This document shows positions 9,355-18,601 of a stretch of 64,000 bases of DNA, piece after piece; the first letter of the stretch is position 1; every line of letters starts with the position of its first letter. The translations under genes were made by a program, and so were the position numbers. The stretch comes from Jejuia sp043557195 (GTDB lineage: Bacteria > Bacteroidota > Bacteroidia > Flavobacteriales > Flavobacteriaceae), in contig CP121314.1 of NCBI GenBank assembly GCA_043557195.1, positions 620,001 through 684,000 of the forward strand, in the 5' to 3' direction. The notes below the pieces were generated by a model. The model did no database searches. It was not told the origin of the DNA and worked only from the letters and a program-made list of their open reading frames with translations.

Positions 9355-12300
9355 TTAAAAAGTTACATTTAGACCTAGTGTTAAAATCCTTGGGTTAGGG
9401 TACTGCGCACTAATATAACCTTGTAAAAGATTATTACGACCAAAATTACTTGCCTCTGGATCTATTAACCTTGTATTAGAGAATAGTAAAAGATTAGTTC
9501 CTGAAAGATAAACTGTAGCATTTTTAATACCATTTAATCCCATCTTATCTGGTTGGAAATTATAAGCCAATCGTACCGTTTTTAATCGGATATGAGATCC
9601 ATCTTCAACATACTCAGAATTTGGCAATGTATTAGTTACATTGTCTCCTCCTGCTCTAGGAATATTGGAAGTTTCATTAACCCCTTCTATCCAACGGTTA
9701 CGTATATCTCCAAACTTTACAGTCTCGCCACGATTGAAATAATGATTTCTCATTGATAAATTATACACTTCGTTTCCTTGAGTTCCTTGGAAGTAGAACG
9801 AAAAATCCCAATTCTTGTATGACAAATTGTTTTCAATACCAAAGATTAAATCTGGAAAAGGGCTACCTAATACAACGGCATCTTCCGTTGATGCAATACC
9901 ATCTCCATTTAGATCTTCAAAATGAGATCCACCAACAACCTGGGGATCTGTTCTACCAGATGCATCTATTTCTGCTTGACTTTTCCAAGTACCTAAGTAT
10001 CTTACTCCGACAAATGAAGGCACTGATTCTCCCACAATTAAACGCGTATTACCGGAGCCTAAAATAGGATCTGCGACAATATCAATAAAATCTACCCCAC
10101 CAAGATCCAGAATTTCATTCTTGTTGGCCGATAATGTTACGGTAGAATTCCAATTAAAATTAGAATTACTAACATTTGTTGAATTCACTAAAAGCTCCCA
10201 ACCTGAATTTTTTAAAGCTCCTATATTTTGTAATTGGCTATTAAAACCAGTCTGCCTTGGAATAGTTCTTTCCAAAAGTAAATCTTCGGTTTCCTTATAG
10301 TAATAGTTAAATTCTGTAAATACTCTACCACCAAATAAAGAAGCTTCAAGAGCGATATCAAAAGAACTTGTAGTCTCCCATTGTAAATTAGGGTTTGCAG
10401 GTCTACCTATAGTTACACCAGGCACTTCTACACCATTAAGTGTTGTATTCGCTGGATCAAATAGTGGCAAAGTACTATATGGATCAATGGCTTGATTACC
10501 CGATTTACCCCAACTCGCTCTTAACTTTAAGTCTTGAAATACATTTTGATCTTGCATGAAATCTTCCTCTGTTATTTTCCAAGCACCCGCTATTGAAGGG
10601 AAAAACGCATATTTATTACCTGCTGCAAAACGAGAACTACCATCTGATCTACCTACCAAAGTTAAAAGGTATTTATCTTTATAGGAATAATTTAAACGTC
10701 CAAAGAAAGATGCGAATTGAGTTCCAATAAAGTCACTATCTACCACAGCACGAGTAGGGTTAGAGTTTCCTAAATCATTAAACCCTGTAGCATCACTAGT
10801 AATACCAAAAGCATCAGCTTGAGCTATCTCTGTGGATACTTTTTGAAAAGAAGCACCTGCAAGTGCGGTAATACTATGATCTTCACCAAAATCTGATTGG
10901 TATTGTATCGTATTTTCATTGTTCCATCCATTCGTATTTACAGTACGAACACTGGCAGTTCCTTGCCCAGTATCCCCTACCGCAAGTAAACCAGGTAATT
11001 GGCTAGAACTAAATCTATTTTGCTTCGTATTGTTAAATTCTGGGTTAAAAGTAGAACGAATTGTCCACTTTGGTGCAGGATTCCACTCCAAATACACTGT
11101 TGCTAATAAGTTATTAGTAAACGTTTCGTTTGTATTTAAATCTATAGCTGCTAAAGGATTGTTGAATGGCGAACCAACTACATCATCAAAACCATTATAC
11201 GAACCGTCATCATTAAAAACAGGTTGTGTACGAAGTATTCCAAAAGCTGCCTGACTAAAACTAGCTAGTGGATTATCTTGTTCTAGTCTAGAATAATTTA
11301 ATCTAAACCCTGCTTTTACTTTGTCGCTCAATTTAATATCTAAATTTGTTCTAAAAATGTATTTTTCAAGACCAGAACTTTTTACGATACCTTCTTGATT
11401 AAAATAATTCAACGAGGTATAGTAGTTAACATTATCAGTAGCCCCAGAAATGGAAACATCTGCATTATAAATTGGAGCAGTTCCTAATACTAGGTCTACC
11501 CAATCATTGTCGGGATATGTAGACGGATCATCTGGAAAAGGAATAGCTACACCTCTAAAATTTGCGTGCTCATTAGTAAATTCAATTTGCTCTCTTTGGT
11601 TTAATCTGTCTGGGAGTTCAGGCAACATTTGCGAACTAGTGTAAAGATTTACACTTATCTGTGGTTTTCCAGCACCAGCGCCAGCGCCATTTTTTGTTGT
11701 TACTAATACAACCCCATTTGCACCTCTAGCACCATAAATAGCAATAGAAGAAGCATCCTTTAAAACCTCAATAGATTTAATATCATTGCTGTTTATATTG
11801 TTTAAGTTAAAATTGGTTCCAACAATAATACCATCAATTACCCAGAGTGGTTCGTTGCTACCAGTAATGGAGTTACCACCCCTTACTCTAATAACCGTTC
11901 CTGCTCCAGGCGCACCATTAACTTGAGTTACTTGCACACCAGAGGCTCTACCTTGAAGCGCTTGATCTACTCTAGCCACAGGAACCGCTGTTATATCTTC
12001 CGAACTAACGGAAGATACAGAACCTGTTAAATCTGATTTTCGTTGCGTACCATAACCAATTACAACAACCTCGTCCAGAGCATTGTCCTGCTCTAGCGTA
12101 ACGTTAATTGTAGTTTGATTTCCTACCACAACTTCTTTTGAAGAATACCCTACATAAGAAAACACAAGCGTGCTTTCCGCTGTTGCATTGATGGTATAAT
12201 TACCATCAAAATCTGTACTTGTTCCTGTTGTGCTCCCTTTCACTACAATCGTGGCACCCGGGAGTGGTTGGCCATCTGCAGTAACCGTTCCTGTAACAGT

Positions 12301-12399
12301 TTGGGCAAAAGACATTGCCATACATGAAAACAAGAAAACGGTAAACAGCCTAATTTTTCTAAAATTAGGTGCTCCATTAAGTTTAGTTTTTAGTTTCAT
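9355..12399 (-). CDS. SusC/RagA TonB-dependent outer-membrane oligosaccharide transporter
   Basis: 1014 residues. Signal peptide 1-32 (MSFAQ), then a carboxypeptidase-regulatory-like domain (about 36-110; GATIVVKGSTTGT, FDGNYTINA), a TonB box region (DEVVVIGYGT), the plug (LQGRASGVQV, VIRVRGGNS, VEVLKDASS-type segment, IYGARGANGVVLVTTK) and a 22-strand barrel ending in a terminal Phe (LGLNVTF). It imports oligosaccharides with its SusD partner, energised by TonB. The operator upstream (12430-12474) is the least regular of the set, but its -7 box keeps the standard 20-nt spacing. It is divergent from the 12631 gene, which has its own operator. Confidence 0.96.
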   Translation of the reverse strand: MKLKTKLNGAPNFRKIRLFTVFLFSCMAMSFAQTVTGTVTADGQPLPGATIVVKGSTTGTSTDFDGNYTINATAESTLVFSYVGYSSKEVVVGNQTTINVTLEQDNALDEVVVIGYGTQRKSDLTGSVSSVSSEDITAVPVARVDQALQGRASGVQVTQVNGAPGAGTVIRVRGGNSITGSNEPLWVIDGIIVGTNFNLNNINSNDIKSIEVLKDASSIAIYGARGANGVVLVTTKNGAGAGAGKPQISVNLYTSSQMLPELPDRLNQREQIEFTNEHANFRGVAIPFPDDPSTYPDNDWVDLVLGTAPIYNADVSISGATDNVNYYTSLNYFNQEGIVKSSGLEKYIFRTNLDIKLSDKVKAGFRLNYSRLEQDNPLASFSQAAFGILRTQPVFNDDGSYNGFDDVVGSPFNNPLAAIDLNTNETFTNNLLATVYLEWNPAPKWTIRSTFNPEFNNTKQNRFSSSQLPGLLAVGDTGQGTASVRTVNTNGWNNENTIQYQSDFGEDHSITALAGASFQKVSTEIAQADAFGITSDATGFNDLGNSNPTRAVVDSDFIGTQFASFFGRLNYSYKDKYLLTLVGRSDGSSRFAAGNKYAFFPSIAGAWKITEEDFMQDQNVFQDLKLRASWGKSGNQAIDPYSTLPLFDPANTTLNGVEVPGVTIGRPANPNLQWETTSSFDIALEASLFGGRVFTEFNYYYKETEDLLLERTIPRQTGFNSQLQNIGALKNSGWELLVNSTNVSNSNFNWNSTVTLSANKNEILDLGGVDFIDIVADPILGSGNTRLIVGESVPSFVGVRYLGTWKSQAEIDASGRTDPQVVGGSHFEDLNGDGIASTEDAVVLGSPFPDLIFGIENNLSYKNWDFSFYFQGTQGNEVYNLSMRNHYFNRGETVKFGDIRNRWIEGVNETSNIPRAGGDNVTNTLPNSEYVEDGSHIRLKTVRLAYNFQPDKMGLNGIKNATVYLSGTNLLLFSNTRLIDPEASNFGRNNLLQGYISAQYPNPRILTLGLNVTF

Positions 12400-12429
12400 A
12401 AATATTAAGTTAATTTGTTAATTAGAATT

Positions 12430-12474
12430 CTAAAATATTTCTTAAAACTTTACTGAGTATCCTGCACTACCTGT
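12430..12474 (-). promoter_or_regulatory. Degenerate PUL operator plus -7 box for SusC/SusD
   Basis: Minus-strand CAGGATA (12458-12464) is followed after 20 nt by TATTTTAG (12430-12437). The distal half reads CAGGTAG at 9-bp rather than 10-bp spacing, inside a run of further CAG repeats (about 12471-12488). Confidence 0.55.
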
Positions 12475-12524
12475 TCTGCTCTGTGCTGTATTTGTTTGTT
12501 TTTAGCAAAATTTTATTAAAAACA

Positions 12525-12569
12525 CAGGATACTACAGGGTAATTAAAACAACATCGCATATTACTTTTA
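12525..12569 (+). promoter_or_regulatory. PUL operator plus -7 box for the 12631-14662 unit
   Basis: Plus-strand CAGGATACTACAGGGTA (12525-12541), 20 nt, then TACTTTTA (12562-12569). The orientation flips together with gene direction, which supports function. The box is 61 nt before the ATG at 12631. Confidence 0.75.
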
Positions 12570-12630
12570 AAACTTTAACACAATAGTTTTGTGGGAAATA
12601 GAACTAAATTTATTAACACAATTATTTTAA

Positions 12631-13515
12631 ATGACTGAAATGCTTAAAAACATATTACCTACATTAATTATATTTTTATTTGTTCAAATTATTTTTGCTC
12701 AAAAAATTGCAGCACCTGAAGGCCGCATTGCTATAGTAGCCGATGGTAACTCTCCTGACCCTGATGATTTAGGAGGAACAGCAATTTCTATTGCGCTTTT
12801 AAGAGCAAGTGGCTTAGAGGATAGATTGGTGCACTATTCACATAGCTGTGATTTGGTAAGAGATGATCGCATTTCTGAAAAGGCTGAAAAAGAGCGCCAT
12901 CACTTAATGCAGATAGCTTGTGATATGACAGCGAGACGCTGGGGTGGTTTTGAGCAACTTACCTTTTTTGACGCCTTGTGGCAAAAAGAGGAAACTATAA
13001 ACGATTTGGCATGGGCAATACAAGCATCAACCGCCGAAGACCCTCTTTGGATCATAGAAGCTGGCGAACCTGATATTATTGGTATGGCCTTACAGAAAAC
13101 ACCCAAAGAAAAACATAAATATGTAAAAGTAGTAACACACCACCCTGCTAACGATAACGCTGGCGATTTTTATACTTGGCAACAAATTTTAGATTTTGGT
13201 ATTGAAGAAGTGCGCATACCAGACCAAAACATAAATTTGAAGTTAGACCATGACCAATGGGATTGGGCTAAAAACCATACTGACCCGAGAATACGACTAA
13301 TTTGGACCATAGGAAACATTGCTGAAATTGATAATATTGTAAACTTTCAAAAAGGAAAATGGGACTGTTCTGATGCTGGCATGATTTTATATTGGATAAC
13401 CGGTGCTAATGTAAATGATGGTTTGAAAGCTGGACCTATGGATGTTGTAAAAACAATTTTAACGGATTATGTTTCTAACAATCCTGAACCAAAAAAAGAA
13501 AAAAAGAAAAAATAA
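12631..13515 (+). CDS. Secreted protein with nucleoside-hydrolase-like N-terminus
   Basis: 294 residues with a signal peptide ending IFAQ (about residue 24). An ATG at 12640 is an equally good start. After the signal, RIAIVADGNSPDPDDLGG resembles the Asp-rich Ca-binding start of inosine-uridine nucleoside hydrolases and DUF1593 proteins, with D38, N40, D43, D45 and D46 as candidate ligands. Later segments (WIIEAGEPDIIGMAL, VVTHHPANDN, RIRLIWTIGNIAEID) fit a Rossmann-like hydrolase but I cannot name the family. The C-terminus is a Lys-rich tail (KKEKKKK). It has its own PUL operator and is followed 55 nt later by an outer-membrane protein gene. A nucleoside substrate is unlikely in this setting; hydrolysis of a glycosidic or ester bond in an ulvan fragment is speculation. 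Confidence 0.7.
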   Translation: MTEMLKNILPTLIIFLFVQIIFAQKIAAPEGRIAIVADGNSPDPDDLGGTAISIALLRASGLEDRLVHYSHSCDLVRDDRISEKAEKERHHLMQIACDMTARRWGGFEQLTFFDALWQKEETINDLAWAIQASTAEDPLWIIEAGEPDIIGMALQKTPKEKHKYVKVVTHHPANDNAGDFYTWQQILDFGIEEVRIPDQNINLKLDHDQWDWAKNHTDPRIRLIWTIGNIAEIDNIVNFQKGKWDCSDAGMILYWITGANVNDGLKAGPMDVVKTILTDYVSNNPEPKKEKKKK

Positions 13516-13570
13516 TTGTTTCTTTTCCTGAAATTCAAGTATCCCTATTTTTTTATTAAGTATTAAATCC

Positions 13571-14662
13571 ATGAAGTACAAAAACCTATTATTTCTAGCC
13601 TCGACACTCTTTCTAACTAATCTCTTAAATGCTCAACTGAAAGAATTTTATGAAAAAGGACATATCACAACAAAAAATGGTGAAATAAAACAAGGTTACA
13701 TAAGAAACGATGATTTTAAACATAAAATAGCTGAAGTTTGTTTTAAGTTATCTCTAACTGACGAAAAGTGTCGTTTATATGATACATCAGAAATAGTTTC
13801 CTTTAAAACTGAAAACGGTGAGGTTTATGATTTAATTGAAACAAAACTTGACAACGGTGCAACGCCTTTAACTCTATTTGCAAAAAAAATATTAAATGCT
13901 AAAACTGCCTTATACAAAGGTTTGCATGAAGAATCTATTTTTTACATCATATCAAAAAATGATAAAAATTACATACTGCAAAATGATAAGTTTATATCTG
14001 GACAAACTGAAGTAAAAAGATACAATTATATAGGTATTTTAAATTTAGTTACTGATAATTTTCCTATAAAAACAAACACAACGATACAATATAAAGAACA
14101 GGTTTTTATTGATATTCTGAGTAAATATAACACCTCTAAAGGAGATGATTTTGAAGTTATTAAGACTAAAGAAGAGCCTGTACGTTTTTATATTTTAAGT
14201 GCAGGTATAGGTATTGGAAATAGTAGCGAATCTGAATACTTTGCACAATTTACAAATAGGATATATTTTCCTAAATTTAGCAAAAACACGTCTCTAAATA
14301 TTGGTTTAAATTACTATAATTATAAATTTATTATACCTCGAGCTGTAAGCCTTGGTTCAGATTTTGAAGCTATACAATCCCTAATTTCTGTTCCATTTCA
14401 GCTTCAGCATAATTTTGCAAACAAAAACATTAGACCTTATGTATTTATGGGAATGAATGTTTCTTATTTATCTTTTAATGATGACGAAGGTAACTCTCTT
14501 CTAGAAGACAGGGGATTCCAAAGCGAATTTGGACTAAGCTTTTTATATGGGGCAGGAATTGAAATCGACATATATAAAGGATTAATGTTAAAAAGCGAAT
14601 ACAGGCATGAAACTTTCACACATTTAGTTCTTTTTGGTTTAGGCTATAATTTTTCTAAATAA
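13571..14662 (+). CDS. Outer-membrane beta-barrel-like protein of unknown function
   Basis: 363 residues: signal peptide (1-21, ending LLNAQ), an N-terminal part of about 165 residues with several short beta segments (GHITTKNGEIKQGYI, RLYDTSEIVSFKT), then alternating amphipathic strands typical of a small barrel (RFYILSAGIGIGNSS, SLNIGLNYYNYKF, NIRPYVFMGMNVSYL, LMLKSEYRHE) ending in the barrel-like LFGLGYNFSK. Probably an outer-membrane protein; the N-terminal part would be periplasmic. It follows the 12631 gene in the same direction with 55 nt between them and ends at a bidirectional terminator. I do not recognise a more precise function. Confidence 0.7.
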   Translation: MKYKNLLFLASTLFLTNLLNAQLKEFYEKGHITTKNGEIKQGYIRNDDFKHKIAEVCFKLSLTDEKCRLYDTSEIVSFKTENGEVYDLIETKLDNGATPLTLFAKKILNAKTALYKGLHEESIFYIISKNDKNYILQNDKFISGQTEVKRYNYIGILNLVTDNFPIKTNTTIQYKEQVFIDILSKYNTSKGDDFEVIKTKEEPVRFYILSAGIGIGNSSESEYFAQFTNRIYFPKFSKNTSLNIGLNYYNYKFIIPRAVSLGSDFEAIQSLISVPFQLQHNFANKNIRPYVFMGMNVSYLSFNDDEGNSLLEDRGFQSEFGLSFLYGAGIEIDIYKGLMLKSEYRHETFTHLVLFGLGYNFSK

Positions 14663-14710
14663 TTGATAACATAAGTGTTACCTAAAAAATTATCTTCTAT
14701 AACTAAAAAA

Positions 14711-14742
14711 AGGAGTCTAGTTTTATAATAAGACTAGACTCC
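14711..14742. terminator. Bidirectional terminator between convergent genes
   Basis: AGGAGTCTAGT (14711-14721) and ACTAGACTCCT (14732-14742) form a perfect 11-bp stem, with A-run to the left and T-run to the right, so it ends both the 13571-14662 and the GH2 transcripts. Confidence 0.9.
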
Positions 14743-14767
14743 TTTTTTTCTTAACACTTATAAAACT

Positions 14768-17746
14768 TTAAAACTTCTTCCCAATAACCGTATACATCCT
14801 ACAATTTTTTGGAGCATCACCATCACTGTTTCCAGCCATAATAATACTATCACCAGCCTCTGCAACGCGATGAAAAATTGACATTACTACGTTACCAACT
14901 TTAATATTGTCGCCAGTATCTTTATAATCACTTAATAAGAATTCTGGACGTTTTACTGTATCATCGTGTAAAATATAGATATGCATCTTCATACCGGCAA
15001 TAAATTGCAGTTGGTCTCTGGCCCAATATCTATTATCAGAATTTGGTGTTCTTATATATTCTGACCCTCTTAAATATTGAGGCACTACCGTGTAGTTTTC
15101 TTCCATATCAGTATAGGCCTTTTTACCCCAGTGCATGTTGGTGCGCAACATGGCTTTACCATCGCCTGTATAACTGAATTTTGTAAAAAGTTTACTTTTA
15201 TTTGTTTTACCTGGAATGTATTCTGGAATTTCTGGCCTATAAACAGGCATAGGCTCTTCTGTAAGTACATTTTCGAATACCTGAGGTAGCTCTGCGGTTA
15301 AACCGTTTTTAATATCTATAGGATTAGATGTTAATGATACACTAGCAACTGGTAACCCCTTTTTGGTTGCTGTAATTGTAACATTTCCTGCTTTTAAAAT
15401 TGAGCGCACTGCAACACGATTTATACCCGCTTCAATATCTAAATATAAATTATTCGTTGATTTTTCTTTTCCGCTATTATAGCCACCACGCCAAATGGCT
15501 GGCCCTTCTACAGTAAAATCTACGCGACCTTTTGCAAGCGGACATCTTTTACCTTCTGCATCAACCACCTCAACATCAATTAAAGCTATATCTGATCCAT
15601 CTGCGCGCCATCCGTTTGGCCCAGTAATTGGGGTCAATTTCAACGCTACAGGTTGCCCCGAAGTTTCTTTAGTTTGTGTAACGCTAACTTTATTATCAAT
15701 AATACCTTCTGCTTTAATATTGCCAGCCTCCCAAGCCACATTTTTAAACGTATATAAATACCCTTTTTTTGGGGTTGTATTTACTCCAATTAATTTGCCA
15801 TTTACATATAGTTTTACCCCAGCAGTATTAGACACTACAAATATGTCTTTTTTCGTGCCTTCTTTATAATTCCAATGTCCAATAATATGTACTTGCGGTT
15901 CTGGCCGCCACATTGCCTTTAGAGCATAAAACGCTTCTTTTGGTAAGCGTACTGCATCTACTTCTCCACTTGCTCTTGTAACTTCGGTTTGCCCACGACC
16001 ACCATGAGTACCATCTGAAAAAATCCAGTTAGCACCACCAACGTGATACGCTTTTCTGCCCATTTTATCCCACCAATGTTCTACCTGTCTTACTGCATAC
16101 TTTTCTGAAGTTATTTTATAAGTATTCTTTTCAATATTTGGATGGCTATAAAAATTATCATCTGGTGTATGTTTATCCCAAATACGCCTTGGTGCTTCTT
16201 CTCGCATGTACTCGCTTTCTATTAATGGTAAATCAGGGTATTCACGCTCCCAACCTTCTGTACCAATTTCAATAGTTACATAACCTTCAGAATCATTTTT
16301 AACATCTGCGCGTCTATTACCCATTAAGCGTTTGCCTTTAGGATCGAATGTGGTAATCACATCTAAAATTTCTTGATAATGCGCAGCACTTTCAGCCCAA
16401 TTACCGCCTTCCCAAATCATTATAGACGGATGGTTTCTATAATATACAATCATATCTTTAAAGGCTTTAATACGGATATCCCAAGTTTCACCTTCATCTT
16501 CAGATTCGCCACTTACACCTGGCATCAAGTTTACAAAACCATATTTATCGCCCATGGCAATCTCAGCTGGCGAACCAGCACAATGGCCCCATCTGATAAA
16601 ATTACCACCCGCTTCATCCATAAGTTGAAATGTATGATCGCGCAACCAATCGGGCAACGCAGCACCCAAACCTGCCCAAGCATTGGTAGGTTTTTGTCCC
16701 CAACCGTGCAGTTTAGCATATTCTCCGTTATTAAAAAAACCTTTATCCTTATCAAAATTAAATGTGCGAATACCCAAAGGGGTTTTATAAGAATCAATAG
16801 CTTTACCATCTACCTTTAACACAGTTTCTACTGTATACATATACGGATGACGTGTATACCAACGGTTTGGATTTTCTAAATTGGTTTGTGTTGAAAAGGT
16901 GAATTTCTCTCCTGCTTTTAATGCGTGTTGTGCCTCTGAAACGCCTACAAGATTCCCTTCATTGTCAAATATTTTAGCTTCAAAATTCACTGTTTTAGAA
17001 GCGTTATATTCATTTTTAACTTCAGCATTTACAAAAACATCTGCGTTAGTTTCTGATATGTTTTCAGCGTACACATAGGTTCCTAAAGTTTCTAAATTGT
17101 CGTATAGCGGTAATGTGATGTGAAGCGGCTCCATAACATGGAGAAATACGTTTCTATAAATTCCGCCGTGGGTTGGATGCCAATGCTCGTGGTTCCAAAC
17201 TAACGGAAAATTATCTCGAAAATGGTCGCCTCTATCATTGCTTACCTTTACAGCAATAATATTGTCTTGATCAAATTTTAAGTGCGGTGTTAAATCGAAA
17301 CCAAACGGAATGAAACCTGTTTGATTTTGACCTAAATACACCCCATTGATATAAACATCAGCAATTTGACGAACAGATTCAAACTCAATAAACACTTTTT
17401 TTCCAGCATCAGATTCTGGTAATTTAAAATGCTTACGATACCAAACCGTACCGCGCCATTGGTTTTCTTCACCATCGTGATGACCTAAGCTGTAATCGTC
17501 AAACGTATCTACATCATTAAAAGTGTGCGGACAACTAATCGTACCCCAAGAGGTGTCATCAAAACTTGTGTTTTGTGCGTCTTGTGGGTTGTCTTTCAAG
17601 AATTTCCAATCGGGATTAAAATTGTACTTTGTTCTTGTATTTTCAAACGTATTACTGGCAGAATGTGTGCTAGTTTCACAAGAGGTAAATCCTAATTGAA
17701 AGATACCGTATATTAAGAAAAAGATTCTGTAACTTACTTTAAGCAT
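14768..17746 (-). CDS. GH2 family glycosidase with altered acid/base motif
   Basis: 992 residues with an N-terminal signal that is possibly lipoprotein type (C24 in GFTSCETS). It has the GH2 sugar-binding jelly roll (about 45-215; DDTSWGTISCPHTFND, YINGVYLGQN), immunoglobulin-like domain (about 220-330), TIM barrel (about 335-560) and C-terminal Ig-like and binding domains. The nucleophile region is IESEYMREEAP with E512. The usual GNE acid/base motif reads WEGGNWAES here, so the canonical Glu is Trp451; E446 or E452 would have to substitute. It is a single-gene unit with its own operator and a strong terminator. F. agariphila also has a GH2 in its ulvan locus, from memory. Sugar specificity is uncertain. 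Confidence 0.88.
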   Translation of the reverse strand: MLKVSYRIFFLIYGIFQLGFTSCETSTHSASNTFENTRTKYNFNPDWKFLKDNPQDAQNTSFDDTSWGTISCPHTFNDVDTFDDYSLGHHDGEENQWRGTVWYRKHFKLPESDAGKKVFIEFESVRQIADVYINGVYLGQNQTGFIPFGFDLTPHLKFDQDNIIAVKVSNDRGDHFRDNFPLVWNHEHWHPTHGGIYRNVFLHVMEPLHITLPLYDNLETLGTYVYAENISETNADVFVNAEVKNEYNASKTVNFEAKIFDNEGNLVGVSEAQHALKAGEKFTFSTQTNLENPNRWYTRHPYMYTVETVLKVDGKAIDSYKTPLGIRTFNFDKDKGFFNNGEYAKLHGWGQKPTNAWAGLGAALPDWLRDHTFQLMDEAGGNFIRWGHCAGSPAEIAMGDKYGFVNLMPGVSGESEDEGETWDIRIKAFKDMIVYYRNHPSIMIWEGGNWAESAAHYQEILDVITTFDPKGKRLMGNRRADVKNDSEGYVTIEIGTEGWEREYPDLPLIESEYMREEAPRRIWDKHTPDDNFYSHPNIEKNTYKITSEKYAVRQVEHWWDKMGRKAYHVGGANWIFSDGTHGGRGQTEVTRASGEVDAVRLPKEAFYALKAMWRPEPQVHIIGHWNYKEGTKKDIFVVSNTAGVKLYVNGKLIGVNTTPKKGYLYTFKNVAWEAGNIKAEGIIDNKVSVTQTKETSGQPVALKLTPITGPNGWRADGSDIALIDVEVVDAEGKRCPLAKGRVDFTVEGPAIWRGGYNSGKEKSTNNLYLDIEAGINRVAVRSILKAGNVTITATKKGLPVASVSLTSNPIDIKNGLTAELPQVFENVLTEEPMPVYRPEIPEYIPGKTNKSKLFTKFSYTGDGKAMLRTNMHWGKKAYTDMEENYTVVPQYLRGSEYIRTPNSDNRYWARDQLQFIAGMKMHIYILHDDTVKRPEFLLSDYKDTGDNIKVGNVVMSIFHRVAEAGDSIIMAGNSDGDAPKNCRMYTVIGKKF

Positions 17747-17766
17747 AGTTTGTATAAATAAGGTAT

Positions 17767-17811
17767 CAAAATTAGATTTTCCTTATTAAAAAACCATACT
17801 GAACTGTCATG
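17767..17811 (-). promoter_or_regulatory. PUL operator plus -7 box for GH2
   Basis: Minus-strand CATGACAGTTCAGTATG (17795-17811), 20 nt, then TAATTTTG (17767-17774), an exact TAnnTTTG. The leader is short (ATG 20 nt after the box). Confidence 0.72.
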
Positions 17812-17831
17812 TAAATTTTAAAACACCTAAC

Positions 17832-18593
17832 CTATTTTAAAGTTTTTAACTGAATAGCTCTATACTCCACTTTCATTGGTGGACCAACGTGCACTTGTAC
17901 ACCAATGTAGCCTTTTGTTGATCTATTAACTTCATCAAAATCAGTCACTTCACTAAACAGTACACCGTTTACATAATGTTGCATTTTGTTGTCTTTTACT
18001 ATGAGATGTATCGTGTTCCAATCGTTAGGCTTTATAGTTGATACTAAGTCTGATTTTAATTTGGTAGTACTAACGTCTCGTGTTTGCCAACAGTTTCGTT
18101 TTACATTTTTACGTATGTTTTGTTTTGGTATGCTATCTGGCATCTGTGGAATAGTTACAGTTTCGCCCATATAAGCCAATGTGGTTCTTTTTTTCTCTTC
18201 GTAATTCTGACCAGTATATTTATTCTTGCCATCAATATCACATTGATACCCTCTTAAGGCAAACGGCATAGTTTCTATAAGTGCACTTCTGTAATTTACG
18301 CCACTGTTCCCTGAATTGGTAATTTTATATTCTAGTTTTAACTCAAAGTTTTCGGGTTGTTCCTTTTTATAAATAATGAAAGAATTTCGTTTTAAAATGG
18401 TTTCTGGTGTTACCTCTCCCGTTAAAATGCCATTCTCAACGCGCCAATAGGTTGGATCTCCTTGCCATCCTTCTAAATTCTTTCCATCAAAAATAGATAT
18501 GAATTCTCTTTTATCTTCATTGTTTTTACAAGAAAAACCTAAAGCTAATAGTATTAATATTAAGGATAGGTATTTTACATCTCTTAATCTCAT
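17832..18593 (-). CDS. DUF1080 (3-keto-disaccharide hydrolase-like) lipoprotein
   Basis: 253 residues with a lipoprotein signal ending at C22 (LGFSC). The body is a concanavalin-like DUF1080 domain: ISIFDGKNLEGWQGDPTYW, SGNSGVNYRSAL, GYQCDIDGKN, WNTIHLIVKDNKMQHYVNG and the closing GYIGVQVHVGPPMKVEYRAI are typical. Members bind or hydrolyse glycans; some act on 3-keto disaccharides. It follows the sulfatase gene by 8 nt and is the last gene of that unit. In a locus that also contains a cytochrome/DUF1501 oxidation-type cluster a 3-keto sugar role is tempting, but this is inference. It may simply bind sugars. Confidence 0.85.
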   Translation of the reverse strand: MRLRDVKYLSLILILLALGFSCKNNEDKREFISIFDGKNLEGWQGDPTYWRVENGILTGEVTPETILKRNSFIIYKKEQPENFELKLEYKITNSGNSGVNYRSALIETMPFALRGYQCDIDGKNKYTGQNYEEKKRTTLAYMGETVTIPQMPDSIPKQNIRKNVKRNCWQTRDVSTTKLKSDLVSTIKPNDWNTIHLIVKDNKMQHYVNGVLFSEVTDFDEVNRSTKGYIGVQVHVGPPMKVEYRAIQLKTLK

Positions 18594-18601
18594 ATCATAT
18601 T

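Noticed and set aside
12431..12490. CTG-rich run as a triplet-repeat expansion
   Set aside because: The CTG units are unevenly spaced and are better explained by a degenerate operator with extra half-sites.
15495..16819. Plus-strand ORFs of 124 and 148 codons within GH2
   Set aside because: Both are antisense shadows of an intact GH2 with conserved motifs.
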